From positions 17,771,142 through 17,835,141 of the forward strand of contig JASSKH010000001.1 in NCBI GenBank assembly GCA_031763025.1: a DNA stretch of 64,000 nt. The letters are read 5' to 3'. Positions 21,301 to 34,014 of the stretch are shown here, piece by piece (the first letter of the stretch is position 1; the number at the start of each line of letters is the position of its first letter). Source of the DNA: Macrocystis pyrifera. Its lineage: Eukaryota > Sar > Phaeophyceae > Laminariales > Laminariaceae. The translations under genes and the position numbers were made by a program. A model generated the notes under the pieces. It saw nothing but the letters and a program-made list of their open reading frames with translations. It was not told the DNA's origin and made no database searches.

Positions 21301-22237
21301 AGGTGAAACCTCAGGCCGCTTGGGCCCCTCGTTAATCGAAAGCGCAAGGGGCGCGCTCTTCACTGACAGGCGTCATGCTCGTAAAACGCGAGGGTCTGAC
21401 TTACGTCTTTATCCAATATACATAGTGTATGTGCCACCCTCAGGTTGGTGTTTTAACGAGAAGCTCCAGGCTGCGTTTATCGCACATGGTGGGAAGGCCT
21501 TGCACCCATTGATCGTCTAATATTGCCATGTGGAGGGTATGCATTTTGATTCCCCCGTTGATAATCAGAAGCTTAGATGAACTGTCTGCATAAATGTTAA
21601 AACCGCATCGCTTCTAACAATTGCACCCATCCACGATCTTAACGCCATGACATGTGATTCTGCCGTACTTCAGCGCATCAAACTACATTAGCTCGAAGAA
21701 CTACCGCCACCAGCCTTTCAAATTTTTCGTCCATGCTATCGGCGAGGACCGCGAGGACGGACCCACGCTGGTATTATCCGTCGCAAGCAGTGAAGAGGAG
21801 TACTTTGCGGACTACAGTAAAGGCTTCCAAGAGAGGCTAACGAAGAGGGATCATGGTTCCCCCCCCCCCCGACACTGAAAGGTTTAGCAGCATTGCTCAG
21901 GTGTGAGACGATTGCTGCGGCAGGATTCAGAGCAACGGACACACCCTATTGTGGCGGACCTGCCCCTACACCGAAAAATCACCACCAAATACGTTGCATT
22001 ATGGATATATAGTATGAACGTTTCTTGTCTTTAGCTACATCATATTAAAGGTGTATAGTGCTCCGCGGGCCTTCTCGAGCAATTTCCCATAGCCGTGTAT
22101 TTAATGTACCAACAATATACTCACTAACATATGCGTCATCGGCGGCGCGGTTCTTTCTCATCGTAACAACAATACTCACATAGCAAATTTCCCGAACACT
22201 CTTGTCCCCACAGAGCGGTTCTATTCAAATGTGAAAC
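21301..22237. other. anonymous DNA
   Basis: A 74-residue plus frame at 21654-21878 has acidic/basic composition and ends after a C10 run; no motif is recognised and it is not called as a gene. Confidence 0.3.
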
Positions 22238-22346
22238 TATGACGGGGGTCCATAGTTAATAGGACCTATGGTATACATAGAAGCCTATAAACTTACCTAT
22301 TTTACCAACAACATTTGGTCGTATTAACTTTGGTCCCCCGTAATAG
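22238..22346 (+). mobile_element. MITE family 1, copy B (109 bp)
   Basis: Begins CTATGACGGGGGTCCATAG and ends GTCCCCCGTAATAG, forming inverted repeats of about 22 bp. It carries the family core ATAGGACCTATGGTATACAT. GAAA flanks both sides and may be the target duplication, though other copies do not confirm a fixed length. Confidence 0.85.
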
Positions 22347-25300
22347 GAAAATGTGTTCGTCGCGTGAACGCTGAGGGCCCAGGTTAGACGCGAGGCGACG
22401 ACAAAAAACAAACAAAAAAGACGTTTTCTCCGGAATAGGAAGGGATGCCCCACAGTATAAATGAAGGCAGGAGAGTATGAGCTCCTGCCGTAGGATAAGG
22501 AGTACATAGTCGATGAAGTGGAATATATAACCGTCGATAAAAAGCAACATGCCAGATAATCAATATTAGACCACAATTAATAAGTGTCTCCGATCACGTC
22601 GTACTCAACGTGGAAATTATCGTCCTCCGGTGAAACAGTCACACTCACTCGAGGATTAATCATTTTGTTTTTGAAGCCGAGTATAACACAACACACTAAA
22701 ATACCTTCAAGTACGATTTCCAACATAGCCTTGAGAGTTCTCGCTCACTGTCCACGAAACAAGGACAAAGGGGTGCCGGGGATTGAAGGCGAACACGTGG
22801 CATAAGATAAACTCCAATGTATAGAATGTTCTATACGAGTTGCGGCGATGTTTCTATTTTTCTACGCTCGCAGATGAGCTTGGGCGGCGTGGTTCTCCTG
22901 GTGCGCATCATTGTTGAGGCTCATGAGCCCGTCCCGACGGCTATGCCTGCTTCAGAAATGAACAAAGACGTGGGACTCGGCCTGCGCGAGCAACTTGAAG
23001 ATCTTCAAGTCTCGTCAGGAGGGAAGGATGAGGCAGGTTTCTGGCGTCAAGTGTTGTCACTTTTATCTGCCCAATACCGCTATAGCCGGGGTCGTATATG
23101 GACTTGCTGTCTTGAGCCCATACGTTCGAGGTTGTCCTCGGGGTGGTTTCTTCCAACATTATCGCGATAAAACCTTGATTGGCGGAAAGGCTTAGATCAC
23201 CAAAGAAATCGGTCTTTGGGTATCGCGAACACAGTTACCAAACAAACTGTTGGTTTACCGTACCTCGCGAATAGTCTCATCGCGTTTGGTGGCAACCTTA
23301 CCCATGCGATATGCTTCAACGTTAACCACCCGAATCGTGCCTTGCAAACAAGGATTTAACTCGGAGTGATCGATCTTTTGACATACCGCGGTTCCATTCA
23401 CGAAACGAAGAGTCATGTACTGCCGAAGCAAAGAAAATAATACGATTGTTTTTTTTTCAATTCAATATAAAGGAATGTAGCTGCTACCAGGTACTGAAAT
23501 GTATGAGCTGCAGTAGATTTAGAGACCAGGTATATATATATACACATAGAACATCGTGTCAGGTGTGGAGTTCCCCAAGTCGGGAACGTAAAAACGTGGA
23601 TGATTGCCCCGATGTGATAAGGGTTTTTTAATCACTCACTATTGAAGAAACCTTTGTTGGAGGTGTTACTCCGTCCATAGCTTGAATTTGTAACCATGAG
23701 GTCGTCCCACTTCATGAAATAAAGATTGTGTAGATACTAGTTCCTTCTCACGATCCGAAATGGACGTACACATGATAGCAGCTCGAGCTGGATACATTTG
23801 CGTCTCCAGCCACCTACTGTGCGAACGTTGCTCTGTTTTGATGCAGCTCAAGATCAACAGCTCTGCTCATCCGGCTGGTGATCGTTCATCTTCGAGTCCT
23901 GGGAACGGTCTGAAATTATCGGGACTAGTGTGCACGAAGAGCGGCGTTTTTCTGGGCGAGACACCGCAGCTCTTAACCTTGAGGACTAAAAATCTAAGGT
24001 GCGACGAAATATGTGTTGTACGAGAACGAGAACGATGCGTGTTGCGCTAGTGTTGCTTATGGTTTTTCACGAGGTTTCTTACACCTTCTCCAAAACTAAT
24101 GCTGAGATCAATAATTTTAACAACGATACTCGAGTACCAGTGCTGTAGCCTTCTCTGCTAGCAAATCCAACCCCTACCGCAAATGTTAGTTTTCGAGGTG
24201 CTACATAGCAGTGGGTAGTACCCGCGGTTAAGCATGTGCTGTACCGTAAAGGAGGACACTATTTTCGGGATATATTCACGAACCACCGACCCATCGCCAA
24301 CCGTTCCGCTTATCCCCGCCGACCCCACGCCAACCACTCGCGTCCCCTTGCGCAGGTACAGCCACCAGATCAGTTGGAGGGGATACTATTGGCAAATGGC
24401 ACTTGGTTGTGAGCACAAGCTCATTCTCGGTCTCCACGCGCGGGGAACATTCGACCGTATGCAGCAGCTTCCCATTAAAGAGGTGACCACTATGCCTGCC
24501 TGTAAACGTATCCCCCCCCGAACGTTTCCACCATCGTTCGTGTCTGGAGGATGCGGCTTTCATTGTTATTGAGTTTTCGCCGGTCGTGCGGTTATAACCA
24601 TACTATTCTGGATAGGTTGAAGCACTAAGATGTGACTTTTTCCAATATCAGCAATGCCACGGTAAGTGTGGTGCTTTGTTGCCTGAGGTAGTTACATATC
24701 AATCACAGTAGACCACGCCCAACCATGACTGTGAAGAACGTTTTTTTCACCCGACCCAACCAATCTATTCCCTCGTAGGGGACCGAAATAGTTTGCAGTA
24801 GCATACGACGGGCACCGTGCATCGTGTGTACTCGACCTTCATTGCTTCGACGTCAAATAAATGTTCTTCCTGCTTCTCGCGTCGTATGCTCGACGTTCAT
24901 TCATATAATACCTGGCGGGCCGACGCTGCCCGTCGAAAAAAGAAGAAACAAAACGACCTGTCATATAGCTATAAAGAATGAAACCGACATTGTTGCTCGC
25001 CTAGGAGCCCAACTGGTCATATTTGTTCCAACGAAAACCGAAATCCCTAGCGCGGGATGAGTATTGCGTGCTGGGTAATGATATGCCAGGTATATGTGCG
25101 ATATCACATACTGCTCGATTCTTACAACATCCCAACATAGTTGTTATTGGCCCAGCGAGGGATGCATACTGCGATGGAGGTGCACCTGGAAATAGTTGAG
25201 GTTCCGATTTTTCATGAGTTATGTCCCCCAACGAGACCAAAACCTAGCCAAAGCCGAAGGTATAAAACCCGATGAACACCCTGAAGTCTGAAGTGCCTGT

Positions 25301-25479
25301 AGAACAGTTGTGAGACACACACTCGCAGCATTCTTTGGATTTATAAATCCCTTTGTTGCGGTGTCTCGTCGGTTTGAAGGCTACTGGACGAAATGTGCTG
25401 CTTCTATCGTATCACGATCAGCGATCGAACATTGTTCCCGTTTACACGTAAACTTACATTAAAATGACTGCAACGGGAC
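22347..25479. other. anonymous DNA
   Basis: Open frames of 117 residues (plus, 22817-23170) and 112/95 residues (24234-24572, opposite strands) carry no motif I recognise. A (TA)n tract lies near 23533. No gene is supported. Confidence 0.3.
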
Positions 25480-25482
25480 TAA

Positions 25483-25779
25483 AGTAGGTATGGTGCCATA
25501 CAACACAATGACGCTCACCCTCGACATATTTATGGCCAGGTCAAGTCCCGCGCAGAACGAGAAGGTTCTTCGTCCTTGGTGTATTTGGCCAACACCCTGC
25601 GTGAGGTCATCAAGGCGACGCACTGTCTGATGGCCGCACCTTCTTCCTCGCCCGGTGGCAAGGGTGGCAAAGGACTGCGTCGCGCGGTAGTCGTGGAACA
25701 CTCGCCGTCCACGCCTAAGGGTGACAGCACGCTTCGCGTGAGGCTGGCTGTCGATGGAGATGGGGCCGTTGCTCCTTGA
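25483..25779 (+). CDS. candidate terminal exon, unrecognised
   Basis: A plus-strand frame without a start codon runs from the stop at 25480 to TGA at 25777. From about 25570 it looks more coding-like than its surroundings: balanced residues, few rare words, ending with LRVRLAVDGDGAVAP. There is a glycine/lysine linker (PGGKGGKG). It could be the last exon of a gene or a fragment of a transposon protein. The AG at 25484-25485 offers a possible acceptor. The opposite strand is also open here, which weakens the case. Confidence 0.22.
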   Translation, partial: SRYGAIQHNDAHPRHIYGQVKSRAEREGSSSLVYLANTLREVIKATHCLMAAPSSSPGGKGGKGLRRAVVVEHSPSTPKGDSTLRVRLAVDGDGAVAP

Positions 25780-28700
25780 TAGACGGTCTGAGTGTTAGCC
25801 TTCGTTGATAATCTTTCAAATGTTTGTTCTGCATTTGGGCGAGGGGCGAAGTGGAGCATGGTGTAGGCCTTTCGCATCGGTGCGCGAAGGACAGATTGGA
25901 CGTTGTCTATGAGCGTGGTGGAAAAAAGGCGAAGCGCGCAGTATGTTCATGTCACGCTGATGGAAGTGGGTGGCAAAATAATCTACGTAATATTTTATGG
26001 TTTTTTCCTGGGTCGTATTTCGCTCTTAGCGATTGATATGTATGAGAGAACGTCAGTGACATGCATTCTACATATTGTCGACATATACAAAATATAATTT
26101 ATACCAGTAATATATCACGTATTTGGCAATCGCATAGCACACCCAATACATAATCACATTTTGATGCAGGTGGCGAGTGGGCGTCGTGTTTTGGTCAACA
26201 ACTTACCTCGAAACCGTACATGCGCTAGATTGAACGGAAACGTTTAAACACCGGCGTCATAATTCGTTCGAACATGGTAAATAAACAATCAAGCGAAAAA
26301 CGGTTTATATCGGGGCGACGTACCATTGTTTGACTGTTGATATATTGAACTCGATCACGGTGGCCGAACGTAAAAATCAATGGCAGGCGTGTTATTTCCT
26401 TTCATAGTGACTATTATCAGGAATAGTTTTGCTTGGCGCCTATGACGACCCCCCGTCTCAAGCCCTTACCATACGGCAGTGAACTGTGCAATGATGATGG
26501 ATTTATTTTAAACTCCTTGTCTATTCGGCTTGATCGGGGTCTCATGGTTTGAGAGTCCTCTAGGTTCGTTAATCCGGCTCTACTGGAACCCTTAGCTCAC
26601 CAGATGGCTACCTTCTAGAGAATTCACTATCAGAAGGTCACCGCTCGCGGTCGATGACTACGTGAAACTGCGCTCTTTATTAGTAAAGTATCCGGGTTGA
26701 TTCGGCCGGCTTGCACGCTGTTCTTTTTAGGAGTAGTATAAGTTATCCCGCTGTGGATGCCAAGCTTTCAAAGTACTCCAGGTTGATAAATCTGCTTTTA
26801 TTATTACCTTTTAGCAAACAGAGCGCACAAATGGCTACATTAAAAACCGATTCACTGTCACCAGGTCAATGCTCCTGACAGACTACTACGCAAAGCGTCG
26901 CTCTACATTTCACAATCGCTATCCGGTGAAGAAGTCTGCATGAAAAGCGACGATTCATATTGGTACCTACGAACTGCTAAAATATATTTATAAGCGGTTG
27001 TCGTGCAACAGGTTCCAATTCCGAAGTGATGTTTGTGTAAGATATTCGAGCAAATACTTGGAGCTTTTTAACGAGCGCGGTCGCTGCAAAGTAAACTACC
27101 GCTCGAAGTCGATTGAATTACTAAAACTAAGTAATATCCAAATAATATGAGCTTCTGTCCCTGAAAATCTCAGACTATCGCGGGTTCTTTAAAAAAAAGA
27201 CGCTGAAATTTGCACAACACTATGCGTTCCGTATGGAGGTTTTGACGTTTGTGTACTGCATCTGTTCTACTGTTTCGCCAGATAGATGAGGTGCCCATAC
27301 GCCCAATTATATTAAAACAATGCTGAAGACATCTCGCGATAAAAGTAATCAAAAATACAACGCACGTCCTTACCCCCCCTGGCCTAAGACCTTGCCAAGA
27401 AGATGACCTTTTTTATACACGAATAAAGTTACAGGCCACGGCGATATTTCCTGATGTCAAGAATAATTTAAACAAAACCCCGAACAAGATTGTAGCGTCT
27501 GCAAAATATACACGGCTGACAAGCAAATCTTCACGCGGCAGCTTCTTAACAACCAGTTAGGCATGTGCGTCGTACCCGGCAAGACCAGTTTTCCATATAG
27601 TGTGATCCCGAGTCCCCGGAAAGCGATAGGTATAAACTTCGTAGGCGATGGGTGCATGCAAGACGAAACGAAGCCAACTTTCATTTATTGGTAGCCGGAA
27701 AGTTCCACTACAAGGTGCACGAGGCATGGCAGAGATCGGTGAATCGCGAAGCAAAACATTTCCGGTGGAACGTAGCCGTGTTACCTTCTCGAGGGTGTAT
27801 TTCACGCGTATTTTGCTCATAGAGGTTAGTAACATGAGACCCTCAACACTTTTCCACAAGTGCGGATATCGGTATATAGTGCGCTTATCCGCAGTCTTGC
27901 CAACAGTCTCATGGCATAAGTGTCAGCACGGGAGACCACAGCGTAAACATGTCAGTATATCAAGCGTAGTTCCTCAATGAAGGAATCTAGCCACCTCGCC
28001 AACAGCTTTCGTATGCTCCCAGACCTATCCCAAAATACGCGACGCGTAGCTTATCAATCATCGAAACATCGGTTGCAGGGCAACCTTGAATCGAAATAGA
28101 AAACCTCGATAGTGTAGGCCAAGCGAACACACCCAGAAAATAATTGACACTGAAATAAAATCAAATTGGTTGAGTCGTGGCTAGGAGATCAAGCGTATTT
28201 CGTTCCCAACGGACACTCACAGCCAGTTGCTCGATTCATCCAAAACACAAGTATCAATATCCTTCATATAGATATACTGCTTCCTTAGCTGCAGAGTTCT
28301 TCCTCGCATCAGTCCCGAAATTAGTACAGTCGGTTCACAAAAGGCGTTCTACGATACTTTGGGGAAACACTTTCTGAGCCACCACGGCATTACCAGGCGC
28401 CATTTGAAGGAGTTACAGTACCAAACTTAGTAGGTATGTCTTGATGTTTTCATGGTGGGCGCCCTACTCATCCCAAGCAGCATTCGTACGAATATGGTCG
28501 TTCCCATGGATTCAGCAGTATACCTCGGGGGACATAGGAGCCTCAGGACAAATATTCATAAGTTGAACGTCTATCGTAGAACGCCTCCTGTCGTCTGTTT
28601 TCCGTACGGCTCAGTGCATCCTGTGTGCATCAAGTGCACTGAGCAAATACGGCGAACGCACCTCGGCATTTGGAATATCTTGGAGTGTCTGCCCAAAGCA

Positions 28701-30136
28701 AACCAGGCACAATACAAGTGCCTGTTTGTTAGCGCTACCTGCACTTGAAGGGGAGGATTTTCCAACACGAAGCCACGACAGCCGACTCGATGGTAAACGA
28801 AGTAGTGAAAAACGTTCTACAGACAAATCGTGATCCTGCGTATATGGTAGTGGATGGTTAACTTAGGTTTATAAAAACCCAATCGTTTTTTTCAAACGTG
28901 TTACTGTACGGAGGCGTCCTACGGTAAAGGTTCCACTTATTTTCTCTGAGGCTCCTGAGGCTCCGATGTCCTCCCAAGGCGGAATGCGGAAATCAACGAG
29001 CACAACCATATGCATACGACTGATGCTTAAGATGTGTAGGGTGCGCACTCCACAAAATTGCAGATATCCGCACCAGCTACGGTGCTGTGACTCCTTTAAC
29101 CAGCTCCCGGTAAGTACGCTGTGGTGGCTCAGATTTTTTCCCCCAAACGTGATACATCTGTCGTAGAACGCCTTTACAGTACAGCCAGTATATACACTTT
29201 TTCAGACGCAGCAAAGAATGATGTCAGGGGTTGCGAGCACGACGGTTTACCTAACGAACAGTACTACGAGAGAACCAGGAATCACGTTTTCAGCCATGTT
29301 TACCAGCTGTTCGCGAATTGCGTGTTTCCCGTACAATATCCAAGCGCAGCTAGCATCCGGAATCTGCGCGATGTTTCGCATGTTGCCTGTCGACCGCAGA
29401 GGCGAGTGCAATATCAAAAACGTTTCTTTGTGCTTTGCAGATAAACTGCCACAGTTTACCGATTCCGCGCACATTTCATGAGGGCAGTCGGGTGACTCTG
29501 GAGACGACCTAATGAAATAGATCTGATGTGTCCTTCCTACTGAAATTGTGGAGGACATAGGCGTTCTACGGTAGGGGTTGCATTTTTCAAGTGTAATATT
29601 TCTGGCTGATTCCACAGAGGATTCCCGGTGCAACTCCTGTATTAGGCTCATGTCTGAAGGGGGTGTGAAGTCCAACGTACCCCCGGCGATAAAGTGACGG
29701 TCGAAACTAAAAACGAAAAATACTCTCCGGGTGGCTTTTATAAGGGGTTAGCGCTTTTCAAGGGTTCAAGGGGGGGTGTGTCGTCATCCGTGTTTATACG
29801 GTAGGGTACCTGCCATATAAAGCAGGATATAGCTGTTGTCGTCCCGGAGAATCCGGCCTTCAACCCCGTTGTCGGTATATCCAAAAATGTTGTCCCGTGC
29901 TACTCCCAATATATAGTGATATTTCAGGCAAAATGTCACACCCGGTGGGCACCATTCACTCACAACACGCTCGAACGGGTACACATGTCGGTACCAGCTT
30001 GAATCGGGTACGGTACAGTACTTGTGTGCCCAGTGGCAGGATTGGTCGTTCCAAAACGACGCCGACTGTGCTGAGGTACCAGTATTATGTAGCTGTATGT
30101 ATTGTGTTTGTTGCGGGCTAGAAAATAAGGCCTGAA
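25780..30136. other. anonymous, AT-rich DNA
   Basis: No gene is supported. 26.1-27.5 kb is notably AT-rich. In 28.5-29.6 kb the phrases TCGTAGAACGCC and its relatives recur near 28572, 29159 and (inverted) 28910 and 29565, hinting at an old dispersed repeat. Confidence 0.3.
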
Positions 30137-30225
30137 CCCTTTTAGAACCGCAATCTCGTTTTGGGAACAAAGCTCTCAAATTTCAAGTAGTCTTTCCCCA
30201 AACCGAAACTCCGGGGTTAGAGTGG
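30137..30225. mobile_element. piggyBac-like MITE, copy 2 (89 bp)
   Basis: Starts CCCTTTTAGAACCGCAATC and ends GGGGTTAGAGTGG; same length as the 17517 copy but with more substitutions. The flanks are TGAA on the left and TTTAA on the right, compatible with a mutated TTAA pair. Confidence 0.75.
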
Positions 30226-30994
30226 TTTAATCAATATCTCAGCAGTCACCGTTTCAGTAGGACAATGATTCCGAGCCACAACCCTCGAGCGTTCCGTCAT
30301 CCACTGCGGTACCGGTAGCAGTAAGGTTTCCGAGATCCCAGATTGAAGATTGTTTCGCGCTGTCATCTCCGGTATACCGGCTGAAAGTGTGGGTCTTACC
30401 ATCACCGGCACTGCGTGGGGATGGCAATTTTCTGGCTTCATACCAAAACCCTTCGTGAATTAGCACACAACATTGTTCATACGCCCCCACAGTGATACAC
30501 CGCCTGTGACGTACCCCTTGTGAATACACCCTCCGCAGTCTGCCGGGGTCTGCTCACACTCCATGGCAACCAGAGATGTCACTAGCACACCCCTTCGTAA
30601 ACAATCCCCGGTCATCTGCCTGAATCTGTTCGCTCTCGTTAGCAACCGCCGTTCCGAATTCACACACCCCAGCCCAAGCGGCGGGTTTGTCGAAACGTTC
30701 ACGCTGTCTTGGACATGTTCACCTTGTTTTCCACTGGCGGCTAACTTGACTGTACATGTGTGTGTTCTACAGTTTACAGGAATACATGCAGTATCAACCG
30801 GTCATATATCATCACCTCAAATGATCGTAAACGCCTGACGGGTTTGCAAGACCTTGTAAAATCAGTGGTTAAATATGCAGTGCCCATCTCTACTCATACC
30901 ACACGTGCAATGTCTCTTATTAATTACGAATCGTAGGGTTTGAGGTATACAATATTATTCATTCGTATATAATCAAAATACACTCGATGCACCC
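30226..30994. other. anonymous DNA
   Basis: Loosely repeated phrases (CACACCCC, GTCATCTGCC and similar) occur at 30480-30700. No gene is supported. Confidence 0.3.
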
Positions 30995-31081
30995 TTCTTG
31001 ATCGTACATCATGTCAGAGTATGCGTGCCAAATGGCATTTCTTGATCGTAAATCATGTCAGAGTATGCGTGCCAAATGGCA
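30995..31081. repeat. 44-bp tandem duplication
   Basis: Two adjacent copies start TTCTTGATCGTA at 30995 and 31039 and differ by about one base within the shared part. Confidence 0.9.
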
Positions 31082-31413
31082 TGTGCGCAATATGCTCAAG
31101 GCTCAACCCACGGTAGGCGTTACTTTTTAGCTCGACGAGTTCTGGTTTGTCGAGGTTCTCGCCATGCTACCTGTTACTCCTCGTAGTCCGTGAACGTTTT
31201 AATCGTGTTCAGCAAAACACCTTCGCGAGTTCATGTTTTAAGAAATATTTGGAGCTTCTCGTGTGAGAAGCTCCGCAACCCCACTATCCGTGGCATCATA
31301 ACCTGGCTTACCATAGTACGAGATTGAAGCGTTGTGTTGGACATCTTCACCTGATTTTACTCGCTGTCGGCTACACGATGCGTGCGTGGGAAGCTTTGAA
31401 GTGCGTTTCCTTG
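31082..31413. other. anonymous DNA
   Basis: No feature recognised. Confidence 0.3.
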
Positions 31414-31722
31414 TTAGCGCCGGGCGATAATGAAGTTTGATTTTTGCGAGATACGAAAGAAACATACCAAGCTGGAGGTGCCTTGAAAGGTGAAAACGTG
31501 TTTGCTCGACGTTGACTGCTCTTCCTGTCGACCTAGTAGGTAGCTGTTGGTTTCTACCTTCAGTCCTATCCCGTTTGTTTTTGCCGAACTGGTCGGGGAC
31601 TGCAGTTGTTCTGCTCTAGTGTTCGCCTGGGTGTCTACATGAAGTTGACCTGGACGCTTATTTGCCAAAGGGGTTTGGCTTCTTGTTTGTCCACGTTTTG
31701 TTTTCCTCTTGTCACCAGACAT
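31414..31722 (-). CDS. unrecognised basic 102-residue ORF, doubtful
   Basis: An ATG-initiated minus-strand frame starts MSGDKRKTKRGQTRSQT, strongly basic and polar, then becomes Ser/Thr/Gln-rich and ends with a short hydrophobic patch and FIIARR. It lies 93 bp downstream of the 83-residue ORF at 31816-32067 on the same strand. No known domain. It might be the start of a spliced gene or a chance frame. Confidence 0.2.
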   Translation of the reverse strand: MSGDKRKTKRGQTRSQTPLANKRPGQLHVDTQANTRAEQLQSPTSSAKTNGIGLKVETNSYLLGRQEEQSTSSKHVFTFQGTSSLVCFFRISQKSNFIIARR

Positions 31723-31815
31723 TCCGACGCTTGTTACGGGGGCGCTAGCTGCTCCTAGCTATCGCATAGTCTATCTACTCCTGAAACCGGCTTGGCGCAA
31801 CCGGCGTGGGCCCCC

Positions 31816-32067
31816 TCAGCCTTCCTTGAGGAACAAGGCCAGCTCCTCGTGACACCTGGCCAGCCTAGACTCTTCGCCAGTTTGGGTGTCGCGGTGGCGG
31901 CAGGCAACGTTGTCGCAAGTGGTCTTGCCGGCCTTGTTCTTGCGGGGGCCTACTGAAAGCCCGCGCTTGTCGAACGGCCCGCAAGAGCTGGAGTCGAAGG
32001 TGACGCTCTTGCCACCGTCACGGTTCGCAGTGAATCGGCTCGGTACCGCCTTCTTGATGTTGGCCAT
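31816..32067 (-). CDS. small basic protein with four cysteines, unrecognised
   Basis: An ATG-initiated minus-strand frame encodes 83 residues with coherent protein-like composition: MANIKKAVPSRFTANRDGG at the start, a GPFDKRGLSVGPRKNKAGK basic middle, then TCDNVACRHRDTQ and RLARCHEELALFLKEG. Cysteines at about residues 29, 51, 56 and 72, with histidines at 58 and 73, could bind a metal, but this is speculation. A diverged second copy of the middle part lies upstream at about 32228-32275, so the sequence belongs to a duplicated unit. Short GGTGCACTAGG/ACCGGTGC repeats follow its 5' end (32075-32200). Could be a real small gene, an exon, or an ORF in a mobile element. Confidence 0.4.
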   Translation of the reverse strand: MANIKKAVPSRFTANRDGGKSVTFDSSSCGPFDKRGLSVGPRKNKAGKTTCDNVACRHRDTQTGEESRLARCHEELALFLKEG

Positions 32068-32227
32068 AGTAATGCACTAGGAGACCGGTGCACTAGGGGA
32101 CCGAAGTTGAGGTTTGTGAGTACGAAACCGGTGCCTTAAGGGACTGTACGTAAGGTTTGATCGTACGAGGCCGGTACCTACCGGGACCGCATTGATCCTA
32201 AGCAGGAAATACCTGTATCGAGAGAGT

Positions 32228-32275
32228 GTTGGTGGGAGCCCGCGCTCGTCGGACGGCCCGCCATTGAGGAAGCCG
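32228..32275 (-). repeat. partial duplicate of the 31.8-kb ORF
   Basis: GGGAGCCCGCGCTCGTCGGA and the bases after it resemble 31956-32005, the part of the small ORF coding for GPFDKRGL. No longer open reading frame accompanies it. Confidence 0.5.
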
Positions 32276-34014
32276 AGGTTACAACTGTGTCGAGCGAGAT
32301 TTGTTTTTCAGGAAACTCATTTGCTCTAAAAAGGCTTGTAAATACAAGTATTGATACTCGTAGGTGATATTTTTGTTCAAAAAAAATATGTGTGAGCGAT
32401 ATTCCGCCGCAAAAAAAAACGTTTCAAATGCCCATTTAATACACACTCAATTCAAGTATATTACAACACGAACAATTCATGTTGTTTTGTCACGCCCAAT
32501 CACATGAGCGTGTTGCCCTGCATCTCCACGATGATTTGTCGATTACAGCGGTGTCTTTAGTTGAATCTAACTCGCAGTGGTTCTCGAGATACGACTTCAG
32601 GAAGGATTCCCCGTTTTATGGCTGACCCAGCTCGTATTGTGTTCTTTGTTGTTCTCACATTAACTCATCGCCACAATACCATGTAGTCCGTGGTCGCAGG
32701 ACAGGCTACAATATCTCCTGACTGGAAGAATACCCCGGGATGAAAAAAAGTCAAAATTGCACATGATAACTGAAGCACATCTACACCATACACAAGAACA
32801 AAAAGTGAGGTCCGCGCACGTACGTATCAGCTACATGCGGCATAGTGTACGTTGTACAGGTCGCCACAGAAACCGAGGAGACCGCATAATACCCACAAGA
32901 AATGAGAGGATGCAAGAACAACTCGACGTCGAAAAATCGAAATCGAAATCGAAAAAAACCCAAAATTCAAAAGGGAAGAGAGCGAGAAAAAAAAACAATT
33001 CAAGAAAGAAAGGGAGAAAGCAAGAAAGGAAACACACAGCATAATAACATACAACATAATGCTCAGAATGTTGCAGATTGCAGGCTGGGAAGCTACGCAA
33101 AGGGATGTACAATAACAGAGATAAGAACCAAAAACAAGCATTCGTACTTCATTGCCAAGAACACCAGGAAAGCCAAAACGTAACTTTCCGCTGGAATGCG
33201 TTCTTTTTTTCGGAGACGTTTTGGAATTATTTTTTCGAGGGGACGGAGTAAGAGTAGTAGCTACGATTGCGTGCGTGACTGCTAGAGTGCAATGTCAAGA
33301 AATGAAAGAGCTGCTGTGCCCGCCACACACACCGTTAGTCTGTGGTACCGGATAGATGCTGTAGCTTTTACGTCACAGTAGAGACAGCGCGCCCATGGTA
33401 GAACTGATCGACTTTCTGGAGTTGGACGAGCTAGGGAAGGCGAAGGAGCGATCTCAGTCTACAAGTTAAGAGATAAAATGAACAGTGTCATACTCGTAAT
33501 CGTGTTACGCAGAGGGTAACTGCACGCGCGTCCGATCAGTTGTTTCACGCAACCATTACCGTTTTATCAATCCCCAAGCGCTCGCCGCGCCGAGCGCGTG
33601 TACCTAGTAGAAGTGAACGAACGCAGTTTACATGGGAAGAGTTTCGCCACGGTGCTAACCGGATCCTCCAGATCGTGCTACCTCTACCACGTCTCCTTGC
33701 CTATCTCGTACGATGAATGTTCAACTGTTGGCCGGTTTGCAGAACAAGACGTTTATCTGATGCGCGTCGAGATAGTGTTTCTTCGCGTTGTTTAAATTGT
33801 TTCTGCATTCCACATCTGTACCGTGCGTTCTGTCCCTTTTCGACTCAGCGACTCTCCACAAGGACACCATGAGCGTGCTGACCCGCTGCTTTACCGCGTG
33901 TCGATCACAACAAGGGCGCTATCTTTGACTGCAGCACGGGCGACTCGACGTTTCCTTTCTTCCTCTGCTCTGCGTTGTGCCTGTACTCCAACCGTTGCTG
34001 TTGTCTCATACCGG
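32276..34014. other. anonymous DNA with purine-rich tract
   Basis: Positions about 32900-33060 are A/G-rich and give lysine/arginine-rich translations that I take as low complexity. No gene or RNA gene was recognised. Confidence 0.3.

Noticed and set aside
32757..33044. A 95-residue lysine-rich plus-strand frame
   Set aside because: It comes from a purine-rich low-complexity tract, with phenylalanine-rich mirror frames on the other strand.
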